Assembly (NCBI GenBank): GCA_040905025.1
Contig: JBBDSJ010000073.1
Span: forward strand, 1 to 6,356
Direction: 5' to 3'
DNA from: JBBDSJ01 sp040905025
GTDB lineage: Bacteria > Pseudomonadota > Gammaproteobacteria > Methylohalomonadales > Methylohalomonadaceae
DNA length: 6,356 bases
Under the pieces are notes generated by a model, which had not been told where the DNA came from, searched no databases, and saw nothing but the letters and a program-made list of their open reading frames with translations. The first letter of the stretch is position 1, and each line of letters opens with the position of its first letter. The position numbers were made by a program, and so were the translations under genes. Shown one piece after another: positions 1 to 5,312 of the stretch.

Positions 1-426
1 GGCTACTCGGTCTACCTGCCGCTGGCACAAATCCTGCGGCGGCGGCGTGGCCGGGCGATACCGGATATCGGCCCCCTGTTCCCGCGTTATCTGTTTATCC
101 ATCTCAGTGACGAGACGGATAACTGGAAACCCATCCGCTCCACACTTGGGGTTCAGCAATTGGTTCGGTTTGGTGAGCGCCCGGCGAGCGTACCGAATGC
201 GCTGATTGAGGTTTTAAGAAGCCGGGAAGACGGCAGCGGCTTGCAGCCATTACCAAGCGCTGAACCGGTGCTAGGTGAAACCGTGCGTATTAATCAGGGG
301 CCGTTTGAGGGGTATACCGCGATATTTCATGCGCGAACGAGTAGCGAACGGGTGATTTTGTTGTTGAAGCTTGCCGAGAACAGTATCCGGCTGGAGGCGG
401 ATTCGATGGCGATTGAGCGGTTGTAG
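1..426 (+). CDS. rfaH: RfaH-type transcription antiterminator (NusG paralogue), 5' end cut off by the window
   Basis: The reading frame is open from base 1 to a TAG stop at 424-426, giving 141 residues. E. coli RfaH has 162, so about 25 N-terminal residues lie outside the window. Visible residues 26-33 read LFPRYLFI, followed by the segment RSTLGVQQLVRFG (46-58), which is characteristic of the RfaH N-terminal (RNA polymerase binding) domain. A linker rich in E, D, G and S follows (about 72-90), then the C-terminal KOW domain with GETVRINQGPFEGY (92-105) and a hydrophobic ILLLKL stretch (119-124). In the family, RfaH is loaded at ops sites and suppresses pausing and Rho termination in long virulence, LPS and capsule operons, and its C-terminal domain recruits ribosomes. 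A general NusG is unlikely because the LVRFG-type segment is RfaH-like. It is convergent with the polysaccharide genes to its right, so it may control them in trans, but that is inference. Confidence 0.9.
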   Translation, partial: GYSVYLPLAQILRRRRGRAIPDIGPLFPRYLFIHLSDETDNWKPIRSTLGVQQLVRFGERPASVPNALIEVLRSREDGSGLQPLPSAEPVLGETVRINQGPFEGYTAIFHARTSSERVILLLKLAENSIRLEADSMAIERL

Positions 427-440
427 GTTGTTGCTGTTTA

Positions 441-527
441 AGATCCCTCCACTCGCTACGCTCGGTCGGGATGACAGGCTAAAATCGTCATTCCGACCGG
501 AGTGCGAAGCACGTAGCGGAGGAATCT
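441..527. repeat. Palindromic repeat pair just downstream of rfaH
   Basis: The left arm (441-475) begins AGATCCCTCC and ends GGATGAC. The right arm (487-527) begins GTCATTCCGACCGG and ends GGAGGAATCT. The right arm is an approximate reverse complement of the left, with an 11-base spacer, so single-stranded DNA or RNA could fold into a long imperfect hairpin. The right arm has its own small stem, GTGC-GAA-GCAC. It starts 14 bases after the rfaH stop, so it could act as a terminator or mRNA 3'-end protector, although there is no T-tract. Confidence 0.7.
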
Positions 528-542
528 GATGACAGAAAAGCA

Positions 543-577
543 AGATCCCTCCACTCGCTACGCTCAGTCGGGATGAC
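543..577. repeat. Single arm of the palindromic repeat family
   Basis: This arm, from AGATCCCTCC to GGATGAC, repeats the 441-475 arm with one visible change in the centre (CTCAGTCG in place of CTCGGTCG). It has no immediate partner arm and leads directly into the 303-bp tandem duplication. Confidence 0.65.
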
Positions 578-650
578 ATTGGTAAAATGCTGAGTTCAGT
601 TGGGATGACAGGCTGAGAATGTACGCTCGGTCGGGATGACAGGCTGACGT

Positions 651-692
651 TGTCATTTCGACCGAGGCACGTCAGTGCCGAGTGGAGAAATC
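651..692. repeat. Forward arm of the palindromic repeat (type with GTCA loop)
   Basis: The arm begins TGTCATTTCGACCGA and ends AGTGGAGAAATC, with a central 5-bp stem GGCAC/GTGCC around a GTCA loop. The same arm recurs at 954-995, 1194-1236 and, with an altered stem, at 3862-3904. Confidence 0.8.
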
Positions 693-698
693 CGGCGT

Positions 699-797
699 TG
701 TCGTTCCGACCGGAGTGCGAAGCACGCAGCGGAGGAATCTGTTGTTTGCAACCAAGATCTTTCGGCTCCGCGCTGTCGCGCTCCGCTCAAGATGACA
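699..797. repeat. Complete two-armed palindromic unit, about 99 bp
   Basis: The forward arm (699-740) starts TGTCGTTCCGACCGG and ends GGAGGAATCT. The reverse arm (755-797) starts AGATCTTTCGG and ends AAGATGACA. They are separated by a 14-base spacer that is itself partly self-complementary (GTTG-TTTG-CAAC). The forward arm has a GTGC-GAA-GCAC stem. The reverse arm has a GCGC-rich stem. The outer ends (TGTC.../...GACA) are inverted, and so are the inner ends (AATCT/AGATCT). This is the layout of a BIME-like REP doublet or a very small non-autonomous element. A copy lies at 1002-1100. Confidence 0.8.
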
Positions 798-816
798 TTT
801 ATAATCCGCTACGCTA

Positions 817-843
817 GCAGAAAATTGCTCCTGCATTTTCTGC
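817..843. repeat. Conserved 9-bp hairpin, present three times
   Basis: GCAGAAAAT (817-825) and ATTTTCTGC (835-843) are perfect reverse complements around a 9-base loop. The same hairpin occurs at 1120-1146 and 1319-1345. The third copy is kept intact although the bases around it have diverged (CGCTTCGCTG in place of CGCTACGCTA). There is no following T-tract, so this is not a standard terminator. Confidence 0.75.
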
Positions 844-1173
844 ACTCACACCATCTATGGCGATCGCGCATCGAGATGACATTGGTAAAATGCTGAGTTC
901 AGTTGGGATGACAGGTTGAGAATGTACGCTCGGTCGGGATGACAGGCTGACGTTGTCATTTCGACCGAGGCACGTCAGTGCCGAGTGGAGAAATCCGGCG
1001 TTGTCGTTCCGACCGGAGTGCGAAGCACGCAGCGGAGGAATCTGTTGTTTGCAACCAAGATCTTTCGGCTCCGCGCTGTCGCGCTCCGCTCAAGATGACA
1101 TTTATAATCCGCTACGCTAGCAGAAAATTGCTCCTGCATTTTCTGCACTCACACCATCCATGGCGATCGCGCA

Positions 1174-1433
1174 TCGGGATGGCAGGCTGACGTTGTCATT
1201 TCGACCGAGGCACGTCAGTGCCGAGTGGAGAAATCTTGTCTTATTGATTCTAGATCTCTCCGCTTCGCACTGCTACGCAGTGCTCCGGTCGAGATGACAT
1301 TTATAACCCGCTTCGCTGGCAGAAAATTGCTCCTGCATTTTCTGCACTTCCGCTTCTGACGTGCATGGATGCACAAATGCCGCGCGCGCAGGATGCGCGA
1401 GAGCGGCCATGGCGGTCGCGCATTGAGATGACA
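1174..1433. repeat. Third, diverged unit of the tandem repeat block
   Basis: Bases 1174-1235 match 631-692, bases 1297-1348 match 795-846, and 1407-1433 resembles the end of the earlier copies around 851-881. The middle differs: its reverse arm (1252-1299) is a different subtype from that at 755-797. A 58-base segment (1349-1406) stands where the earlier copies have only about 5 bases. The unit ends 7 bases before the cysC stop codon. Confidence 0.7.
1194..1299. repeat. Complete two-armed palindromic unit, about 106 bp, downstream of cysC
   Basis: The forward arm (1194-1236) begins TGTCATTTCGACCGA, has the stem GGCAC-GTCA-GTGCC and ends GAGAAATCT. The reverse arm (1252-1299) begins AGATCTCTCCG, has a strong 7-bp stem GCACTGC-TAC-GCAGTGC and ends GAGATGACA. 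The outer ends TGTCAT and ATGACA are perfect inverted repeats. The unit has the same design as 3862-3968. It lies about 140 bases past the cysC stop and is a reasonable candidate for the end of that transcript. Confidence 0.8.
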
Positions 1434-1440
1434 CTTCTGT

Positions 1441-2058
1441 TTATTTCAATACTTCGTATTGCTGTAGCCAGGCCAGAATGGTATCTACACACTGCTCTAC
1501 CGATTGGGTTTGCGTATCGACCGTAATTTCCGGAGCATGCGGTTCTTCATAAGGCGAGGAGATGCCGGTAAATTCCGGAATCAGGCCGGAACGGGCTTTT
1601 TTGTAGAGACCTTTCGGATCACGTTCTTCGCAGGTTTCCAGCGACGCCTTGCAATAGATCTCAATAAAATCGCCCGGCGCCACCAGACTGCGCGCAATCT
1701 GGCGGTCACTGCGAAACGGCGAGATGAATGCGGTCAGTGTAATGATACCGGCCTCCATCATCAGCCGACTGACTTCGCCGATACGACGGATATTTTCGGT
1801 ACGGTCAGCTTCCGAGAAGCCCAGATCCTTGCATAGACCACGCCGGACGTTGTCGCCGTCGAGCACATAGGTTCTGGCGCCTTGTTTGTGCAGCCGGTCT
1901 TCCAGTGCATGGGCGATCGTTGACTTGCCGGCACCGGATAGTCCTGTGAACCACAGAATCGCGCCCTTATGGCCATTTAATCCTTCGCGGTGTTCGCGCA
2001 GGACGGTCGGCTCATGCCAGATGGTGTTTTGATTGGTGATGGTTTTAGTTGTAGTCAT
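1441..2058 (-). CDS. cysC: Adenylylsulfate (APS) kinase
   Basis: The enzyme phosphorylates adenosine 5'-phosphosulfate with ATP to give PAPS, in the cytoplasm. The 205-residue product is close to the 201 residues of E. coli CysC and aligns along its whole length. Visible motifs are the N-terminal WHEPTVLREHREGLNGHKG stretch (14-32), the P-loop GLSGAGKST (39-47), DGDN (67-70), RTENIRRIGEV (86-96), FISPFRSDR (111-119, with the conserved Ser 113), DPKGLYKKAR (147-156) and the GISSPYEEP substrate lid (165-173). The start is the only Met before these motifs, with a weak GGAA about 6 bases upstream. No cysD, cysN or cysH is next to it. It lies downstream of ugd on the same strand behind a 227-bp repeat-bearing spacer. 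PAPS could feed sulfate reduction or sulfation of the polysaccharide made by the neighbours. The second role is inference. Confidence 0.95.
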   Translation of the reverse strand: MTTTKTITNQNTIWHEPTVLREHREGLNGHKGAILWFTGLSGAGKSTIAHALEDRLHKQGARTYVLDGDNVRRGLCKDLGFSEADRTENIRRIGEVSRLMMEAGIITLTAFISPFRSDRQIARSLVAPGDFIEIYCKASLETCEERDPKGLYKKARSGLIPEFTGISSPYEEPHAPEITVDTQTQSVEQCVDTILAWLQQYEVLK

Positions 2059-2083
2059 AAAATTCCAATAGCGTTAAAACTCT

Positions 2084-2089
2084 ATTATG
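2084..2089 (-). promoter_or_regulatory. Possible -10 box for cysC
   Basis: On the minus strand this reads CATAAT, one mismatch from TATAAT, and sits 25 bases upstream of the cysC start. The expected -35 position falls in the G-rich part of the 60-bp repeat and has no TTGACA-like sequence, so support is weak. Readthrough from ugd is the alternative. Confidence 0.22.
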
Positions 2090-2101
2090 CAAATTATTAA
2101 T

Positions 2102-2135
2102 CCCCCACCCTAGCCCTCCCCCTGAATGGGGAGGG
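2102..2135 (-). promoter_or_regulatory. Overlapping G-quadruplex motif and hairpin in repeat unit 1
   Basis: The minus strand over 2102-2122 reads G5-A-G3-CTA-G3-T-G5, which meets the usual four-tract G-quadruplex rule. The hairpin 2114-2135 needs the 2114-2121 part of the same tracts, so the two structures exclude each other. The motif ends about 43 bases upstream of the cysC start and is on the mRNA-sense strand. Confidence 0.5.
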
Positions 2136-2221
2136 TATCTATTGGCGAGCAAATTATTTATCCCCCAGCCTGGCCCTCCCCCTGAATGGGGAGGGTATCT
2201 ATTGGAGAGCAAATTATTTAT

Positions 2222-2255
2222 CCCCCACCCTACCCCTCCCCCTGAATGGGGAGGG
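2222..2255 (-). promoter_or_regulatory. Overlapping G-quadruplex motif and hairpin in repeat unit 3
   Basis: The minus strand over 2222-2242 reads G5-A-G4-TA-G3-T-G5, the strongest of the three units. The hairpin at 2234-2255 shares its tracts. In unit 2 (2162-2182) the third tract is only GG, so a three-layer quadruplex there would be weaker. Confidence 0.5.
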
Positions 2256-2285
2256 TATCTATTGGAGAGAACATTATCTATCCCC

Positions 2286-3602
2286 TTAATGAGCCTGGCA
2301 GAGACGCCCGACGCAGGTGTATTGGAAACCGGCGGCGCGCATGGTTTCGGGCTCGTAGATATTGCGCAGGTCGATGAAGGCGCGGCCGCGCATGGTTTCC
2401 TTGATCCGGTCCAGCGACAGGCCGCGGTATTCGTTCCATTCGGTCAGGATGACCAGCGCATCAGCCTGCTCGAGGGCTTCGTAGGCGTCATTGCAGTACT
2501 GGACTTCCTTTGGCAGTTGATTTCGGGCTTCCTCCATGCCTTGCGGGTCGTGCGCCTTGATGCAGGCGCCTTGCTCGATCAGGTTGGGGATAATCGACAG
2601 CGACGGTGCGTCGCGCATGTCGTCGGTCTCCGGTTTAAAGGTCAGGCCGAGTACGGCAATGGTCTTGCCGCTCACATTGCCCTCCAGCGCATTGCGTATC
2701 TTTTTGATCATCCGCGCCTTTTGAGCTGCATTGACCTCGATCACGGACTCGACAATGCGCGAGGAGGCGCCATGCTCCTGGGCAATCCGTACCAGCGCCT
2801 GGGTATCCTTCGGGAAGCAGGAGCCGCCGTAGCCGGGGCCGGCGTGCAGAAATTTCTTGCCGATGCGGTTATCCAGGCCCATACCTTTGGCCACGGCATG
2901 GACATCGGCGCCGACGGCTTCGCAGAGCACGGACATTTCGTTGATGAAGCTGATCTTGGTGGCGAGGAAGGCGTTGGAGGCGTATTTGATGAGTTCGGCG
3001 CTTTCCAGATCAGTCATGAGAATGGGCGTCTCGATCAGATTCAGGGGCCGATACAGCTCCTGTAGCCGCTTTTTCGCGCGCTCGCTCTCGACGCCTATCA
3101 CCACCCGATCCGGGCGCATGAAATCCTGGATGGCCGCGCCCTCGCGCAGGAATTCCGGGTTGGAGGCGACGTCGAAGTCGGCCTCGGGATTGGCCTCGCT
3201 GATGATGCGCTTGACGTTGCGGGCCGTGCCGACCGGGACGGTGGATTTGTCAACGATGACCGTATAGTCCTGCAGGTTCTTCGCGATATCGCGGGCGGCC
3301 TGATAGACATAGCTCAGATCAGCGTAGCCGTCGCCGTGGCGGCTGGGCGTGCCGACCGCAATGAAGACCAGATCGGCTTGTCCGATCGACTCCAGGCTGG
3401 TACTGAATTTAAGCCTTTTGTTTTTGACGTTATCGGCGACCAGCTCTTCAAGGCCGGGCTCGTAGATCGGGATCTGGCCGCTTTCGAGTTTTTGGATCTT
3501 CTCGGCGTCCACATCGATACAGGTGACTTCGGCGCCGAATTCAGCGAAGCAGGTGCCGGATACCAGGCCGACGTAACCGGCACCAATCATGACGACATTC
3601 AT
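2286..3602 (-). CDS. ugd: UDP-glucose 6-dehydrogenase
   Basis: The enzyme oxidises UDP-glucose to UDP-glucuronate with two NAD+ in the cytoplasm, supplying acidic sugar for capsule, EPS or LPS. The 438-residue product is typical for bacterial Ugd/TuaD. The N-terminal Rossmann motif GAGYVG is at 7-12, IAVGTPS at 81-87, the STVPVGT loop at 120-126 and NPEFLREG at 148-155. Lys 206 lies in the central-domain segment KYASNAFLATK. The catalytic-loop motif GGSCFPKD (259-266) carries nucleophile Cys 262. The C-terminal NAD/UDP domain includes GLTFKPETDDMRDAPS (319-334). The start is supported by GAGGAA 8 bases upstream. Hand-counted samples (2881-2940, 3181-3300) give 63% GC, against 50% in samples of the tviB-like gene. 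Repeat-rich spacers flank it on both sides, so it may have joined the locus separately. Confidence 0.97.
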   Translation of the reverse strand: MNVVMIGAGYVGLVSGTCFAEFGAEVTCIDVDAEKIQKLESGQIPIYEPGLEELVADNVKNKRLKFSTSLESIGQADLVFIAVGTPSRHGDGYADLSYVYQAARDIAKNLQDYTVIVDKSTVPVGTARNVKRIISEANPEADFDVASNPEFLREGAAIQDFMRPDRVVIGVESERAKKRLQELYRPLNLIETPILMTDLESAELIKYASNAFLATKISFINEMSVLCEAVGADVHAVAKGMGLDNRIGKKFLHAGPGYGGSCFPKDTQALVRIAQEHGASSRIVESVIEVNAAQKARMIKKIRNALEGNVSGKTIAVLGLTFKPETDDMRDAPSLSIIPNLIEQGACIKAHDPQGMEEARNQLPKEVQYCNDAYEALEQADALVILTEWNEYRGLSLDRIKETMRGRAFIDLRNIYEPETMRAAGFQYTCVGRLCQAH

Positions 3603-3610
3603 ATAACCAA

Positions 3611-3616
3611 TTCCTC
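3611..3616 (-). promoter_or_regulatory. Ribosome binding site of ugd
   Basis: On the minus strand this reads GAGGAA, separated by 8 bases from the ATG at 3602-3600. It is the clearest Shine-Dalgarno sequence in the window and fixes the ugd start. Confidence 0.75.
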
Positions 3617-3633
3617 GTATTTCATTCGAGTTA

Positions 3634-3710
3634 AGATCTTTCGACTCCGCGCTAACGCGCTCCGCTCAAGATGACAGCATCCATAAAAACCGCGCTCGGT
3701 CGGAATGACA
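3634..3710. repeat. Palindromic repeat arms in the ugd leader
   Basis: A reverse arm (3634-3676) begins AGATCTTTCGACTCC and ends AAGATGACA. It resembles the 755-797 arm but has GCGCTAACGCGC at the hairpin in place of GCGCTGTCGCGC: the stem is kept and the loop changed. A truncated second arm, CGCTCGGTCGGAATGACA, follows at about 3692-3710. If transcription starts near the gap, both lie in the ugd 5' untranslated region. Confidence 0.7.
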
Positions 3711-3715
3711 CTAAA

Positions 3716-3721
3716 ATTATA
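3716..3721 (-). promoter_or_regulatory. Possible -10 box for ugd
   Basis: The minus strand reads TATAAT exactly, in an A/T-rich patch, about 114 bases upstream of the ugd start. The matching -35 would fall at the edge of or inside the assembly gap, so it cannot be judged. It would give ugd its own promoter apart from the upstream pair. Confidence 0.3.
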
Positions 3722-3740
3722 TTTTGGACGCAATAACATC

Positions 3741-3840
3741 NNNNNNNNNNNNNNNNNNNNNNNNNNNNNNNNNNNNNNNNNNNNNNNNNNNNNNNNNNNN
3801 NNNNNNNNNNNNNNNNNNNNNNNNNNNNNNNNNNNNNNNN
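3741..3840. other. Assembly gap (100 Ns)
   Basis: The run is exactly 100 Ns, a common placeholder for unknown gap length. The 15 bases before it (3726-3740) and after it (3841-3855) are the same, GGACGCAATAACATC, so the two contig ends probably overlap or the break lies in a collapsed repeat. Open frames crossing the Ns are meaningless. Confidence 0.98.
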
Positions 3841-3861
3841 GGACGCAATAACATCCTATTT

Positions 3862-3968
3862 TGTCATTTCGACCGAGGTGCGTCAGCACCGAGTGGAGAA
3901 ATCTTGTTGCTTGAAACCCAAGATCTCTCCGCTGCGCACTGCTACGCAGTGCTCCGGTCGAGATGACA
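3862..3968. repeat. Complete two-armed palindromic unit, about 107 bp, between tviB-like gene and ugd
   Basis: The forward arm (3862-3904) has the stem GGTGC-GTCA-GCACC. The reverse arm (3921-3968) has the 7-bp stem GCACTGC-TAC-GCAGTGC. The outer ends TGTCAT and ATGACA are inverted. The 16-base spacer TTGTTGCTTGAAACCC resembles the spacer of the other units. It lies 39 bases after the stop of the tviB-like gene, where it may end or protect the upstream transcript. Confidence 0.85.
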
Positions 3969-4007
3969 TACTTCATATAAAACCGCGCTAATCGTAATAA
4001 CTTTTTC

Positions 4008-5294
4008 TCAAAGCCGGCATAGTAGAATGTTATCGGGCTTGCTGTCGCGCGGTAGTTTGGCCTTGATGTCGTAGACAACGCCGCGGCCGTTTTCCAGCAA
4101 GCCGGTAATCATCGGCCAGCCGGCATCAAGGTAGTCCTTGTGCGGTACCGCCAGGATCACGGCAGCAGCCGGTTTTAATTCATCAGTCTTGCAAAGACTG
4201 ATGCCGTATTCCGCTTTTGCTGCGTCCGCATCGGATAGCGGGTCATGTACCTGCACCTGCACACCATAGGATTGCAACTCGGCGACAATATCAATGACCC
4301 GGGTGTTGCGCAGATCCGGTACGTTTTCCTTAAAGGTCAGCCCCAGAATCGTAACGGTGGATCCTTTGACGCAATGATCCTGCTGGATGAGTTGCTTGAT
4401 CGTCTGGTTGGCGACATACGCACCCATGCCGTCATTAATACTGCGGCCGGATAAAATCACCTGCGGCGTATAACCCATCATGGCCGCTTTATGTGTCAGG
4501 TAATAAGGATCCACGCCAATGCAGTGACCGCCAACGAGTCCCGGCGTAAACGGCAGAAAATTCCATTTGGTACCGGCGGCCTCCAGTACGTCATGGGTAT
4601 CAATACCGAGCTTGTCAAAAATCAGCACCAGCTCATTCATCAGCGCAATGTTCAAATCACGCTGGGTATTTTCAATGACCTTGGCGGCTTCCGCGACCTT
4701 GATGGTCGGTGCTCTGTGGATACCGGCGGTGACCACCGAGCCGTAAACCCTTGCGACGATATCCAGAATTTCCGGCGTTTGCGCCGATACCACTTTTTTG
4801 ATTTTGGTAAAGTTGTGTTCCCGATCACCGGGGTTGATGCGTTCCGGTGAATAACCGACATAAAAATCCTGACCGGCTTTCAAACCGGATTCGACTTCGA
4901 GGATCGGCACACAGTCTTCTTCAGTCGCGCCCGGATACACGGTGGATTCATACACGACAATGTCGCCGACTTTAAGCTGTTTGCCGACGGTCTCGCTCGC
5001 GCGCAGCAAGGGGGTTAAATCCGGACGCTTGACCGCGTCAATCGGTGTCGGCACAGCCACGATATGAAAGTCCGCCTGTTTCAGATCGGCCGGGTTGTCA
5101 GTAAATAATATGTGGCTTTGTTTAAGTTCATCGGCATCCACTTCACGGGTTTCATCGTGGCCCGATTCAAGTTCCCGTATGCGCTTTTTGTTGATATCGA
5201 AGCCGACCACCTGTTGGCTTTTGCCAAACGCGACCGCCACCGGCAATCCGACATAGCCGAGTCCGATAACTGAAATTTTTCTGTCGTGTGTCAT
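4008..5294 (-). CDS. tviB: UDP-N-acetylhexosamine 6-dehydrogenase, TviB/WbpO type
   Basis: The family oxidises UDP-GlcNAc or UDP-GalNAc to the uronic acid with NAD+, supplying acidic amino sugars for Vi antigen, capsule or O-antigen. The product has 428 residues, close to TviB (about 425). The Rossmann motif GLGYVGLP is at 11-18, VPTPID at 81-86, the STVYPG loop at 117-122 and YSPERINPGD at 148-157. KVIENTQRDLNIALMNE (205-221) is typical of this branch. The catalytic motif GGHCIGVDPYYL (255-266) has Cys 258, and GLTFKENVPDLRNTRV is at 318-333. These HCIGVDPYY and KENVPDLRN signatures separate it from Ugd. GlcNAc and GalNAc substrates cannot be told apart by eye. The start has no in-frame rival, but its AGGA directly abuts the ATG, with AGGG 11 bases upstream. 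Only 18 bp separate it from the epimerase, so the two are co-transcribed. Confidence 0.9.
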   Translation of the reverse strand: MTHDRKISVIGLGYVGLPVAVAFGKSQQVVGFDINKKRIRELESGHDETREVDADELKQSHILFTDNPADLKQADFHIVAVPTPIDAVKRPDLTPLLRASETVGKQLKVGDIVVYESTVYPGATEEDCVPILEVESGLKAGQDFYVGYSPERINPGDREHNFTKIKKVVSAQTPEILDIVARVYGSVVTAGIHRAPTIKVAEAAKVIENTQRDLNIALMNELVLIFDKLGIDTHDVLEAAGTKWNFLPFTPGLVGGHCIGVDPYYLTHKAAMMGYTPQVILSGRSINDGMGAYVANQTIKQLIQQDHCVKGSTVTILGLTFKENVPDLRNTRVIDIVAELQSYGVQVQVHDPLSDADAAKAEYGISLCKTDELKPAAAVILAVPHKDYLDAGWPMITGLLENGRGVVYDIKAKLPRDSKPDNILLCRL

Positions 5295-5312
5295 TCCTGC
5301 TTAAACCCTGGA

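Larger units (their letters stand above)
572..1177. repeat. Tandem duplication of a 303-bp repeat block (copies 572-874 and 875-1177)
   Basis: Every landmark in the first copy recurs exactly 303 bases later. By eye I find only three differences: 613/916 (C/T), 856/1159 (T/C) and the last base 874/1177 (A/G). Each copy contains one forward arm (651-692, 954-995), one complete two-armed palindromic unit (699-797, 1002-1100) and one A/T-rich hairpin (817-843, 1120-1146). Near identity in non-coding DNA points to a recent duplication. Similar peptides from the two copies are artefacts of the duplication, not paralogous genes. Confidence 0.95.
427..1440. other. Gene-free, repeat-filled spacer between convergent rfaH and cysC
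   Basis: This kilobase holds no credible gene. The short open frames in it are translations of palindromic repeats: two of them encode almost the same peptide because they sit in a 303-bp duplication. Nearly the whole stretch can be assigned to arms of one palindromic repeat family, a tandem duplication and a third diverged unit, listed separately. No classical hairpin plus T-tract terminator was found after either gene. The stacked inverted repeats are the most likely transcription end or insulator for both the rfaH and cysC transcripts, which is inference from position. Confidence 0.8.
2089..2288. repeat. Three 60-bp tandem repeats plus a 20-bp partial fourth, between ugd and cysC
   Basis: Units lie at 2089-2148, 2149-2208 and 2209-2268, with an exact 60-base period. 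A decayed partial unit at 2269-2288 runs into the ugd stop codon. Units differ by a few substitutions only. Each carries an 8-bp inverted repeat CCCTCCCC/GGGGAGGG with the loop CTGAAT, at 2114-2135, 2174-2195 and 2234-2255, joined by A/T-rich linkers. In the minus-strand transcript the hairpins lie in the ugd 3' region and cysC leader. They may protect the 3' end of ugd mRNA or weaken cysC expression. No T-tract follows, so simple intrinsic termination is not well supported. Confidence 0.95.

Noticed and set aside
675..1190. Two near-identical small open frames (675-896 and 978-1190) that look like paralogous small proteins
   Set aside because: They are translations of the palindromic repeat block. 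Their similarity follows from the 303-bp DNA duplication, and neither has a convincing ribosome binding site or domain.
427..1440. CRISPR array
   Set aside because: The repeats are palindromic arms of several subtypes with near-identical or irregular spacing. There are no short direct repeats separated by unique spacers of uniform length, and no cas genes are present.
1301..1492. A 63-codon minus-strand open frame overlapping the end of cysC
   Set aside because: It overlaps cysC in another frame and then continues into repeat sequence. There is no family resemblance.
2142..3065. A 307-codon plus-strand open frame
   Set aside because: It begins in the 60-bp repeats, producing repeated PPPEWGG peptides, and then runs antisense through ugd, whose catalytic motifs are intact on the other strand.
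4048..4059. An ops-like sequence CGCGGTAGTTTG, one mismatch from the fixed positions of the RfaH recruitment site
   Set aside because: It lies on the plus strand inside the tviB-like gene, antisense to its transcription, so it cannot recruit RfaH to this operon. It is most likely chance.
3599..4078. Open frames on both strands crossing the Ns
   Set aside because: They consist of palindromic repeat sequence, undetermined residues and the antisense or tail of flanking genes, so they have no evidential value.
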